Below, piece after piece: positions 24,371 to 32,228 of a stretch of DNA of 55,170 nt; position 1 is the stretch's first letter; each line of letters begins with the position of its first letter. The translations under genes and the position numbers were made by a program. Source of the stretch: Gammaproteobacteria bacterium (GTDB lineage Bacteria; Pseudomonadota; Gammaproteobacteria; Steroidobacterales; Steroidobacteraceae); NCBI GenBank assembly GCA_027317845.1, contig DAHVQK010000062.1:1-55170 (forward strand), written 5' to 3'. The notes under the pieces were generated by a model that was not told the DNA's origin, made no database searches, and saw nothing but the letters and a program-made list of their open reading frames with translations.

Positions 24371-24826
24371 TCAGATCCGCGTCGTGCAACCTCGGTTTTC
24401 GGCACATGGGGTCGAAGGAGGCGCGGGGCCGTCCTCGCCGCCGAGCGCTTTGAGGATCGGGCAGTCGGCCGGCTCGCCGTGCCCGGGGCAGGTGTTGACC
24501 AAAGTGGAGAGAGCGTCCCGCATCCGCACCAGGGCGGCGATTCGTTCCTCGACGTCTGCGAGCTTCATCTGGGTCGCACGCTTGACTCGCGCAATGTCGC
24601 GCGCCTTCGAGAGCGCGAGCAGCTCGCCGATCTCCTTGAGGGAGAAGCCCAGCACCTGAGCGCGCCGTATGAAACGCAGCCGCGTCAGCTCGGCTTCGCC
24701 GTAGCGGCGGTAGCCGGACTCGAGCCGACTCTTGGGCGCGAGCAGGCCGCTGCGCTCGTAGTAGCGCACGGTGTCGATGCGGACGCCCGCCCGTTGGGCG
24801 AGAGCCCCGATGCCGAGGGATGTCAT
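24371..24826 (-). CDS. MerR-family metal-responsive regulator
   Basis: A 151-residue activator. The winged helix is IGALAQRAGVRIDTVRYYER plus SGYRRYGEAELTRLRFIRRA, then a dimerisation helix (about 80-115) and the C-terminal metal loop CPGHGEPADCPILKAL. Two or more cysteines (about C113 and C122, with a third near the end) are placed as in the Cu/Zn/Cd/Pb-sensing branch. On metal binding it untwists promoters that have an over-long spacer. Both its own promoter and that of the cusBAC-like genes show such spacers with matching palindromes. The copper-type pump suggests a copper or silver signal, but the loop is longer than in CueR, so zinc, cadmium or lead remain possible. Confidence 0.92.
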   Translation of the reverse strand: MTSLGIGALAQRAGVRIDTVRYYERSGLLAPKSRLESGYRRYGEAELTRLRFIRRAQVLGFSLKEIGELLALSKARDIARVKRATQMKLADVEERIAALVRMRDALSTLVNTCPGHGEPADCPILKALGGEDGPAPPSTPCAENRGCTTRI

Positions 24827-24855
24827 GGAGTACTCCGGTGAGGGTCTCAGAACGC

Positions 24856-24887
24856 AGTCTGCGCCCTGGACCAGGGTCCAGGGTCAA
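24856..24887 (-). promoter_or_regulatory. MerR-type promoter of the regulator gene
   Basis: On the minus strand, TTGACC (-35) and CAGACT (-10) are separated by 20 bp. The spacer holds the perfect palindrome CCTGGACC-CT-GGTCCAGG (24865-24882 on this window). The long spacer with a central dyad is the hallmark of MerR-activated promoters, implying positive autoregulation. Confidence 0.75.
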
Positions 24888-25058
24888 GCCTATCGCCTCC
24901 GGCGGATCATGGCCAGGTGAATGATCCGTAGGCGCGTCTGCCGCGCCCGCGCCTGAGTGCGGCGATGGCGTGCTGGATCCCCGTTCGCCAGGCGGCGGGC
25001 TTGACAGCGAAGGTGCGGGGCATCGTCGCTCCCGAGTGAGGATCCGCACAATGCGCAA

Positions 25059-25090
25059 TTGACTCTGGAGCCTGCTCCAGGGATTAGGGT
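25059..25090 (+). promoter_or_regulatory. MerR-type promoter of the metal efflux operon
   Basis: TTGACT (25059-25064) and TAGGGT (25085-25090) are separated by 20 bp. The spacer contains CTGGAGC-CT-GCTCCAG (25065-25080), the same architecture as the site before the regulator gene. The expected transcription start falls at about 25097-25098, on or beside the GTG start codon of the adaptor gene. Confidence 0.8.
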
Positions 25091-25097
25091 GGTCGCT

Positions 25098-26540
25098 GTG
25101 AAACGCACGATCCTCATTGGCGTTCTCGTGGCGCTTGCCGCGGGCGCGGGCTTTCTTGCAGGCGTCGAGCTTGCCTCGAGCGGCGGGGCGCGCAGGCAGG
25201 GCATCCCGGAAAGTACGGCCGCCTCGGCCGCCCGGGCGGCGCGAGGAGAGCGCAGGATTCTTTACTGGTGGGATCCGATGATCGGACCGTCCTCGATTTC
25301 GCCGCAGCCTGGCCTGAGCGCCATGGGCATGCCGCTCGTGCCGGTCTATGCCCCGACAGGAGCTTCGGGCCGGGGAGAAGTGACCATCGATCCGGCCATC
25401 CAACAGAGTCTCGCGATCGAAACGAGTCGTGTGCGGATCGGCTCGTTGCACAAGAACGTGCGCACCGTGGGCTACGTCCGTCAGGCAACTCCCGCCAGCT
25501 ACGCGGTGACGTTGCGTGTGAGTGGCTGGATCGGAACCCTCTACGCCGCCACCGATGGCGCGGCGATCCGCAAGGGAGATCCGCTGTTTACGCTGTACAG
25601 CCCGCAGCTTCTTGCCGCGCAGGGGGAACTGCTCGCCGCGGCGCAAAATCGCGCCCTGGCGAGCCGCGCGCGCGATCCGGAATCGGCCGCCGAAGCGCGG
25701 CGTCTGTACCGGTCCATCGGGCGGCGTCTGCTCTATCTTGGGGTGAGCGCGGCTCAGCTTAAGCACATCGTCGCCCGGCGCAAGGCGCTGCAGTACCTGA
25801 CTTTTCTCAGCCCGGCATCGGGGTACCTGGCGCGGGTGTCGGTCCGCCAGCACTCCTACATCCAGAGCGGCCGGCCGGTCATGCGGATCGGGCAGCTCGG
25901 CACCGTCTGGCTCGATGCGCAGGTCTATGACAACCAATTGCCGTGGGTGAGGCTCGGGGAGAGGATGCGGGCCCACATCGCCTCGGATCCCGGTCGGGTC
26001 CTGACGGGCAGGATTTCGTTCATCGATCCCGATGAGGATCCGCGAACGCACACCGTCACGGTCCGGGCGCAACTCGCCAATCCCGGTGGACTGCTGCGCC
26101 CGGGAATGTATGCCCTCATCGACATTGCGGCCGCACCGCTCGCCAATGTCCTGTTGGCTCCCGCATCGGCGATCATCCACACGGGCACCGGCGAGGTGGC
26201 TCTGCTCGCGCAAGGTCACGGCCGGTTCATGCCGCGCACGGTGACCACGGGCCTCACGGGGAGCGATGGGACGGTGCAGGTGCTGTCGGGTCTGAAGGCG
26301 GGTGAACGCGTGGTGACCAGTGGGCAGTTCCTGATCGACGTCGAATCGAACATGAGCGAGCTCACCAGCAAGTTCGCGCCGAGAGAGAGGTCGATCCAGC
26401 GTGCCGCACCCTCGGGCGCGATGGGTGGGTCCCTGCCGGGCATGCAGATGTCTCCCGCCGGGCATCAGCAATCGAGTGCCGCAAAAACCGCCACGCGAGG
26501 CGGTGCTGGCACGCACCCGGCGGCCCGGTCGGGCGGCTGA
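25098..26540 (+). CDS. cusB: Heavy-metal RND efflux periplasmic adaptor (CusB-like)
   Basis: A membrane-fusion protein of 480 residues linking the inner-membrane pump and the outer-membrane channel. An N-terminal anchor or signal (KRTILIGVLVALAAGAGFLA) is followed by a heavy-metal-binding module (YWWDPMIGPSSI...MGMPLVPVY), where Asp and Met replace the cysteines of zinc-type versions, as in copper/silver CusB. Then come the barrel-sandwich (VSGWIGTLYAATDGAAIRKG), an alpha-hairpin (SPQLLAAQGELLAAAQNRAL), the beta-barrel domain and a His/Met-containing tail (GMQMSPAGHQQ). The GTG start is 7 nt after the -10 element, so the mRNA may be leaderless. The pump gene follows after 19 bp. Confidence 0.92.
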   Translation: MKRTILIGVLVALAAGAGFLAGVELASSGGARRQGIPESTAASAARAARGERRILYWWDPMIGPSSISPQPGLSAMGMPLVPVYAPTGASGRGEVTIDPAIQQSLAIETSRVRIGSLHKNVRTVGYVRQATPASYAVTLRVSGWIGTLYAATDGAAIRKGDPLFTLYSPQLLAAQGELLAAAQNRALASRARDPESAAEARRLYRSIGRRLLYLGVSAAQLKHIVARRKALQYLTFLSPASGYLARVSVRQHSYIQSGRPVMRIGQLGTVWLDAQVYDNQLPWVRLGERMRAHIASDPGRVLTGRISFIDPDEDPRTHTVTVRAQLANPGGLLRPGMYALIDIAAAPLANVLLAPASAIIHTGTGEVALLAQGHGRFMPRTVTTGLTGSDGTVQVLSGLKAGERVVTSGQFLIDVESNMSELTSKFAPRERSIQRAAPSGAMGGSLPGMQMSPAGHQQSSAAKTATRGGAGTHPAARSGG

Positions 26541-26559
26541 CCGGTCGCGCGGAAACACC

Positions 26560-29500
26560 ATGATCCGCAAGCTCATCGAGCTCTCGATCAAGAATCGCGG
26601 GCTCGTCCTTCTGCTATCACTGACGGTGATTGTCGTATCGGCCTGGATGGCCTTCCACAGCAAGCTCGACGCCGTACCGGATCTGTCCGATACACAGGTT
26701 CTCGTCCTCACCAATGACATGGGTGAACCGCCCGATGTGGTGCAGAACCAGGTGACCTATCCACTCGAGACCGCGCTTCTCGGGGTGCCCAAGGTCGAAT
26801 CCATCCGCGGCGAGAGCATGTTCGATTACTCGCTCATCCACGTGACCTTTCAGCCGGGAACCAACCTGTACTGGGCGCGAAGCCGGGTGCTGGAGTACCT
26901 CAACTACGCGAGCGCCGAGCTGCCCCGGGGCCTCAAGCCGCAGCTCGGCCCCGATGCCACGGGCGTCGGCTGGGCGTACCAATATGCGCTGCTCGCCGGG
27001 TGGTATTGCGGCCACTATCCGCAGGGGATCTGGCGTGATGCGGTCAGCGGCAAGTGGTACGGCTCCCGCGGCGGTGCGCCGCCCGCGGTGCGCGCCCGCC
27101 TGACCGAGGTGCGGGGCTTCACCCACGGTGGCGCCTGTCCGCTCGATGGCAGTCCATTGAGGAAAGCCGACATCGGCCTGGCCGGTCTTCGCAGTCTGCA
27201 GGACTGGTTCGTGCGCTTTGAGCTCGAGGCGGTGCCCGGGGTGGCGGAGGTGGCGCCTCTGGGGGGGGTCGTCCGCGAATACCAGGTGATCATCGACCCC
27301 AACCGGATGCGCGCCTACCACCTGTCCGTGGCGCAGATCCGCAGCGCCATCCGCGACTCGAACGACGATGTCGGTGGCTCGGTCGTCGAGCAAAGCGAAC
27401 TCAGCTACATGGTGCGCAGCCGCGGTTATCTGCAGAACCTGCGCCAGCTCGGCGAAGTGCCGGTCGGAGGGGAGCGCAACGGCACGCCGATTCTCCTCCA
27501 CGATGTCGCGACGTTGCAGCTCGGCGGGGCGCAGCGCCAAGGGATCTGTGATTGGGACGGCAAGGGCGAGGCGGCCTGCGGCATCGCAGTGGTGCGCTTT
27601 CACGGCGACACCTACCGGGTCGTCGAGGCCGTCAAGCGCACGCTCGCGCGGATTGAGCCCAGCCTGCCCCCCGGGGTGCTCATCCGTACCGGTTATGATC
27701 GGACGCTCCTCATCAACCGCGCCATCTCGACACTGTCCGACACGCTCACGGAAGAGATGATCGTGGTCGCCCTGGTGTGCATCTTCTTCCTGCTCCACGG
27801 CCGCAGCGCGCTGGTCGCGATCATCGTCATTCCCACCAGCATGCTGATCAGTCTCGCGATTCTCTATCTCATGGGCGTGAGCGCCAACATCATGAGCCTG
27901 AGCGGTATCGCGATCGCCATCGGCGTCGTGGTCGATTCGGCCATCGTCACCGTGGAGAACGCTCACCAGCACCTCAATGGCGAGGACATCCGGGTGCGAA
28001 GCGGCGAGAGCCCCCGCGAGCGCTGGCGGATCATCCTGCAGGCGGCCGTCGAGGTGGCACCGAGTCTTTTCTTCAGCCTGCTCATCCTCACGGTGAGCTT
28101 CCTGCCCATCTTCATCCTCCCGGGTGAGAGCGGCAGGATGTTCACGCCGCTCGCCCTGACGGGCACTTTCGCCATGGCCGCCGCGGCCATCGTATCGATC
28201 ACGCTGATTCCGGTGCTGATGGTGTATTTCATCAGGCCGACCCTGTTTCCCGAGCGGTGGCCAGCGCGCCTGCAGATTGCGATCGCGATCGCGCTCGCCG
28301 CGGTCGCCGGCACGGCGGCGTTCATCCTGGCCGCGCACTCCCCGCTGCTCGCCCGGCACCGCTGGACCGTGGCGCTCGCGATCGTGGCGCTGCTGCTGCT
28401 GCTCACCGTTCCGCAGCGCATCATTCACGAGCAGCGCAATCCCATCAGCCGGGCGCTGCAGGGCGGATTCGCGCCGGTGTTCCGGATGGGGATTCGATAT
28501 CGCTGGGTGCTGATCCCGGTCGTGGCGGCACTGGTGCTGTCCACGCTTTGGCCGCTCTCGCACCTCGGCACGCAGTTCACGCCGCCCCTCTGGGAAGGCG
28601 ACCTCGAGTACATGCCGACGACCTATCCGGGACTCGGGATCACCGAGGCACGCGCCATCCTGCAGCAGACCGACAAGATCATCATGCGCTTCCCGGAGGT
28701 CGCGAGCGTATTCGGCCAGTCGGGGCGGGCGGACACCGCCACGGACGATGCGCCGCTCGGGATGCTCGACACCATCGTGCATCTGAAGCCGCGGGACGAG
28801 TGGCCCTACGCGGCGGTCACGAGGTTCTACGCCCGCTGGCCGCACTGGCTGCAGTGGCCGTTCCGTCACACCTTCTGGCCCGACAGACGCCGGGTGTCGC
28901 TCGGGCAGCTCGAGAACGGCTATGCGGATCCGGCGGGCACGTTTCACGAGGGCCTCGACCAGGCGCTCGACATCCCGGGCCTGCCGGCGTATTGGACCAT
29001 GCCGGTCGCCAATCGCACCAACATGGTGAACAGCGGCAGCAAGACCCTGATCGGCATCCGGGTGAGCGGCCCGGATCTCGGAGAGCTGGGCCGGCTCTCG
29101 AACGGGATCGCGCGCGCGATCACACCGGTGCGGGGCACACTGAGCGCCATCGCCGATCAGCCCCTCGGCGGCTACTACCTCGATATCAAGGTGAGACGCG
29201 ACGTCGCGGCGCGCTACGGGCTGACCGTCGGCGCCGTCCAGCGCGTCATCCGCCTGGCGATCGGGGGCGAGAAGATCGGCACCATGGTGCTCGGTGTCGA
29301 GCGCTATCCGATCAACCTGCGCTATCCCGTCAATCTGCGCGATCGGCCCGATGCGCTGCGCGAGCTGCCGATCATGCTGCCCGGCGGCGGCAGCATTGCG
29401 CTCGGAATGGTCGCAACGATCCGCTACGATGCCGGACCGCCCTCCATCGACAGTTACGACACTCGCACCGTCAACTACATCAATGTGAACACCCGGGTGT

Positions 29501-30210
29501 CGGATGTCCTCGGCTATGTCCATCGCGCCGATGCCGCCATCGCCCGCGCAGTGACACTGCCGCCGGGGTACACCTACGAGTGGATCGGGCAGTTTCAGCA
29601 GATCCGAGCCGCCGATGCGAGACTCAGGCTCGTCGTGCCGCTCACCCTGCTGGCGATCATCGTGCTGCTGTTGCTCGCCACGGGAGACTTCCTGCGCGTG
29701 CTCGGTGTGCTGCTCGCGGTTCCCTTCGGGCTCGTCGGGGCATTCTGGGGCCTGTGGCTCATGCACTATCAACTGTCTGTGGCGGTCTGGGTGGGCATCA
29801 TCGCCCTCGCCGGGCTCGCGGCGGAGATGGGCCTGGTGCTGCTGGTGTATCTCGATGTGAGCGTGCGGGAATTCCGGGAGAGCGGCCGGCTGCGCGGTGG
29901 CGCCGATCTGCTCGAGGCGGTTTACACGGCGACGGTGCGCCGCATCCGGCCGAAGACGATGACCGTGTCGGCGGCGCTGGTGGGGCTCGCGCCGCTGCTT
30001 TGGGCCCAGGGCGCGGGAGCGGACATCATGCGTCACCTCGCGGTGCCCATGATCTTCGGTCTCGTCACGAGCTTCGTACTGGAGCTGCTGGTGTTGCCGA
30101 CGCTCTATTACATGGTGATGCGTCATGCGCTCGCGCATGAATTCGAGCCCCATGCGCCTCGGGACGGCGGGGAGGGGCGCCCGCGGCTGACTCCCGGGGA
30201 GGGCGTATGA
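26560..30210 (+). CDS. cusA: Heavy-metal RND efflux pump (CusA/CzcA family), enlarged
   Basis: The proton-driven inner-membrane pump of the tripartite system, 1216 residues against roughly 1040 for typical CusA. The N-terminus MIRKLIELSIKNRGLVLL and the loops DLSDTQVLVLT, GVPKVESIRGESMFDYSLI are standard. The essential-acid region of TM4 appears as GIAIAIGVVVDSAIVTVENA. The Met of NRTNMV in the porter cleft aligns with the copper-binding Met573 region of CusA. Two expansions stand out: about 58 residues at 147-205 with a C-x-H...H-x3-C pattern (CGH, FTHGGAC), and an extra hydrophobic pair of segments around residues 570-620 before RIIHEQRNPISR. The stop overlaps the start of the outer-membrane gene (ATGA). 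Confidence 0.93.
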   Translation: MIRKLIELSIKNRGLVLLLSLTVIVVSAWMAFHSKLDAVPDLSDTQVLVLTNDMGEPPDVVQNQVTYPLETALLGVPKVESIRGESMFDYSLIHVTFQPGTNLYWARSRVLEYLNYASAELPRGLKPQLGPDATGVGWAYQYALLAGWYCGHYPQGIWRDAVSGKWYGSRGGAPPAVRARLTEVRGFTHGGACPLDGSPLRKADIGLAGLRSLQDWFVRFELEAVPGVAEVAPLGGVVREYQVIIDPNRMRAYHLSVAQIRSAIRDSNDDVGGSVVEQSELSYMVRSRGYLQNLRQLGEVPVGGERNGTPILLHDVATLQLGGAQRQGICDWDGKGEAACGIAVVRFHGDTYRVVEAVKRTLARIEPSLPPGVLIRTGYDRTLLINRAISTLSDTLTEEMIVVALVCIFFLLHGRSALVAIIVIPTSMLISLAILYLMGVSANIMSLSGIAIAIGVVVDSAIVTVENAHQHLNGEDIRVRSGESPRERWRIILQAAVEVAPSLFFSLLILTVSFLPIFILPGESGRMFTPLALTGTFAMAAAAIVSITLIPVLMVYFIRPTLFPERWPARLQIAIAIALAAVAGTAAFILAAHSPLLARHRWTVALAIVALLLLLTVPQRIIHEQRNPISRALQGGFAPVFRMGIRYRWVLIPVVAALVLSTLWPLSHLGTQFTPPLWEGDLEYMPTTYPGLGITEARAILQQTDKIIMRFPEVASVFGQSGRADTATDDAPLGMLDTIVHLKPRDEWPYAAVTRFYARWPHWLQWPFRHTFWPDRRRVSLGQLENGYADPAGTFHEGLDQALDIPGLPAYWTMPVANRTNMVNSGSKTLIGIRVSGPDLGELGRLSNGIARAITPVRGTLSAIADQPLGGYYLDIKVRRDVAARYGLTVGAVQRVIRLAIGGEKIGTMVLGVERYPINLRYPVNLRDRPDALRELPIMLPGGGSIALGMVATIRYDAGPPSIDSYDTRTVNYINVNTRVSDVLGYVHRADAAIARAVTLPPGYTYEWIGQFQQIRAADARLRLVVPLTLLAIIVLLLLATGDFLRVLGVLLAVPFGLVGAFWGLWLMHYQLSVAVWVGIIALAGLAAEMGLVLLVYLDVSVREFRESGRLRGGADLLEAVYTATVRRIRPKTMTVSAALVGLAPLLWAQGAGADIMRHLAVPMIFGLVTSFVLELLVLPTLYYMVMRHALAHEFEPHAPRDGGEGRPRLTPGEGV

Positions 30211-31577
30211 GTCGCGGGCTCCAAAGCGGCCCATCGGCGCATCGGTGCGCGCTGCTCGCTTTCGCATTGGCCGCCCTGTTCACGGGATGCACGTTCATCC
30301 CTCGCGGAACGGCTGCGCTGCGGCGCGAGGCGGTGCGGGCGGGGCGGCCATTCCTCGAGCCCCCGCCGCAGCGGCATCTCCCGCCGCTGTCGGCAGTGCC
30401 AACGGCACGGGAACTCGTCCATCGGGCATTGCTCGACAGCCCGGATGCCGAGGCCGCTTATTGGCAGTGGCGCGCGGCCATCGAGGCCGTGCCCCGGCGG
30501 GGAACCCAGGCGACGGTTCCCATGTTCGGCGGCACCGGGTCGCTGAAAAACGGAGCGGCGAGCGCGGGCGGCGCCATGCTCGAGCTCGCCAACATGAGCA
30601 GCGCGCCGATCGAATGGCCGGGCAAGCCGCGTGCCGAGGCGCGGGCCGCGCTGCAGAGGGCGTATGCCGCCGGCTGGAAATTCCGCCGGGCGCAATTCGC
30701 GGTGCGCCGACGGACCCTCGATGCCTGGCACGCGCTGGTGGCGGACTCCGAGATGCTCGCGCTTTTACGCCGGGACGCGGCGCTGCTCGGGGAGCTCGAT
30801 GCCTTTGCCCGGGCGCGCATCGAGACCGGCGCGGCATCGCCCACGACGGCTCTTGCGATCGAGAACGAGCTGACCCGCGTACGCGCGGAGATCGCCGCCA
30901 CCTCGGCGAAACTGCCAGCCGACCGCGCGGCGGTCAATCGCGTCCTCGGCCGCCCGGTCCGGCGGCCGCTCGGTGTGCCGAGGGAGCTTCCGCGCCAGGG
31001 GTTCACTCTGGACAGCATGACGCGCATGTTGACGCTGGCGGTGCGCCGTAATCCGGATCTGGCCGCATTGCGCCGCGACATCCGCGCCGGTCGCATCGAC
31101 ATCGAGCGCGCCAGGATGAATTACATTCCCGACTTCACGCTGTCGGCGGCGAGCAGCCTCGATGGCATCACGCAGAACCTCGGCGGCGCGCTCATGTTGC
31201 CCTTCGTCCGCTACCGGGCGATCAATGCCGCCATCCGGCAAAGCCGCGACCGGCTGCGCGAGACCGAGGCGCGGCTGCGGAGCCGGCGGCTCGGCATCAC
31301 CGCGCGGCTTCTCACGGATCTGGTGATGATCCAGGGGGACACCCGGCAGATCGACCTGTACGAGGCCGATTTCCTGCCGCGCCTCGCGCGCATGGCCGCC
31401 TTCGCCCGCACGGATGTCGAGCAGAGCCAGGCGGCGATCGATGAGCCGATCCGGATCGAGCGCACGCGGGTGCGGGTGCGGGAGGCCATGCTCGAGCTGC
31501 GGCTCGATGAGTCCGATCGTCTCGCTGACATGGAAGACCTCGCCGCCGTGCGGCTCGCCGGCGCGGCGAAGGGGTAG
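30207..31577 (+). CDS. cusC: Outer-membrane efflux lipoprotein (TolC/CusC-like)
   Basis: The exit channel of the efflux system, 456 residues. The N-terminus carries a lipoprotein signal with lipobox LFTGC (Cys about residue 28). Two outer-membrane-factor repeats follow, with long amphipathic helices such as FARARIETGAASPTTALAIE and the second-half counterpart around NPDLAALRRDIRAGRIDIER. The four-base overlap with the pump gene shows one transcriptional unit. It is a diverged member; channel function is inferred from position and fold. Codon 456 ends just before a small Cys-rich gene in the same direction. Confidence 0.85.
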   Translation: MSRGLQSGPSAHRCALLAFALAALFTGCTFIPRGTAALRREAVRAGRPFLEPPPQRHLPPLSAVPTARELVHRALLDSPDAEAAYWQWRAAIEAVPRRGTQATVPMFGGTGSLKNGAASAGGAMLELANMSSAPIEWPGKPRAEARAALQRAYAAGWKFRRAQFAVRRRTLDAWHALVADSEMLALLRRDAALLGELDAFARARIETGAASPTTALAIENELTRVRAEIAATSAKLPADRAAVNRVLGRPVRRPLGVPRELPRQGFTLDSMTRMLTLAVRRNPDLAALRRDIRAGRIDIERARMNYIPDFTLSAASSLDGITQNLGGALMLPFVRYRAINAAIRQSRDRLRETEARLRSRRLGITARLLTDLVMIQGDTRQIDLYEADFLPRLARMAAFARTDVEQSQAAIDEPIRIERTRVRVREAMLELRLDESDRLADMEDLAAVRLAGAAKG

Positions 31578-31607
31578 GATGAGAGGTCGGTTGGTGACAC
31601 CTATTGG

Positions 31608-31877
31608 ATGAAGCAGATGAACAGTTCAGCCCCTTCGGCGAGCGTTACGCCGCGGACCACGAGCGAGATCACGTGCCCGAAGTGCGGGGCGCGCCACTTG
31701 GAGGTCATGCCCACGGATGCCTGCATCTACTATTACGAATGCGCCGCGTGCGGCGCCGTGTTGAGGCCAAAGGCGGGCGATTGCTGCGTGTTCTGCTCCT
31801 ACGGATCGGTGCCGTGCCCTCCCGTGCAGCTCGCGGGCCGGTGTTGTGGTGATGCCGAGGGCAGCAGGGGGCATTGA
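31608..31877 (+). CDS. GDCCVxC-family Cys-rich protein
   Basis: An 89-residue cytosolic protein. It has a zinc-ribbon-like CPKCG...CAACG pair, the conserved MPTDACIYYYEC segment and the family motif GDCCVFCSYGSVPCPP. Some members of this family are annotated as selenoproteins in which one motif cysteine is selenocysteine; here all positions are ordinary Cys codons with no in-frame TGA. The function is unknown. The family is often linked to metal or metalloid resistance, which matches its place 30 bp after the efflux operon. The start could be 31608 or 31617; the latter has GGATGAAG upstream. Confidence 0.85.
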   Translation: MKQMNSSAPSASVTPRTTSEITCPKCGARHLEVMPTDACIYYYECAACGAVLRPKAGDCCVFCSYGSVPCPPVQLAGRCCGDAEGSRGH

Positions 31878-32054
31878 GGGCTGGTGCGCAGGCCGGGACG
31901 GTGAGCCCCGATCGCGCGTGGATTCCAGCCGAGGACGGGTCCACTCAGTCTGCGGGCGCGCTGCTCGGGTGGCGCCGAGGCGTGTCCCCCGTCACCGCTT
32001 TATCGTACGGTTTCCGTACGAAGCCGGCGATGCGCTCGTAAGTCTTTGATAAGA
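31878..32054. other. Intergenic stretch before tRNA-Glu
   Basis: Nothing recognisable as a gene. The only structured element is the palindrome TCGTACGG-TTT-CCGTACGA at 32003-32021. Confidence 0.4.
32003..32021. promoter_or_regulatory. Perfect inverted repeat near the tRNA 3' end
   Basis: Arms TCGTACGG and CCGTACGA flank a 3-bp TTT spacer, 34 bp beyond the tRNA 3' end. The site lacks a U-tract on either strand, so an intrinsic terminator is doubtful. A dimeric repressor site or processing hairpin is possible. Confidence 0.35.
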
Positions 32055-32130
32055 TGGCGCTCCCTACGGGATTCGAACCCGTGTTACAGCCTTGAGAGGG
32101 CTATGTCCTGGGCCTCTAGACGAAGGGAGC
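32055..32130 (-). tRNA. tRNA-Glu (CUC anticodon)
   Basis: The 76-nt minus-strand sequence folds as a cloverleaf: acceptor stem GCTCCCT/AGGGAGC, D-arm CGTCTAGAGGCCCAGGAC as in most bacterial tRNA-Glu, anticodon loop CT-CTC-AA with anticodon CUC, T-arm CGGG-TTCGAAT-CCCG, discriminator G, and an encoded CCA. The CUC anticodon reads GAG, the dominant Glu codon expected in this GC-rich genome; a UUC tRNA must exist elsewhere. Confidence 0.96.
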
Positions 32131-32228
32131 GCTGACCGAGGGCCGGCTTCAGGAGCGCGGTATTATAGGGATCCCAGTTCATTGCTCAAGCAGAAAGCGC
32201 AGAATTGAATTCTCCACAAGAGCGCCTG

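Noticed and set aside
26617-30267. A 1216-codon open frame antisense to the whole efflux pump gene
   Set aside because: It is a by-product of high-GC codon use on the other strand; the residues are low in complexity (Arg, His, Asp, Gln), with no domains or ribosome site.
30207-31577. cusC-like gene as possibly broken because of its divergence
   Set aside because: The frame, lipobox and length are complete and it overlaps the pump gene as expected.
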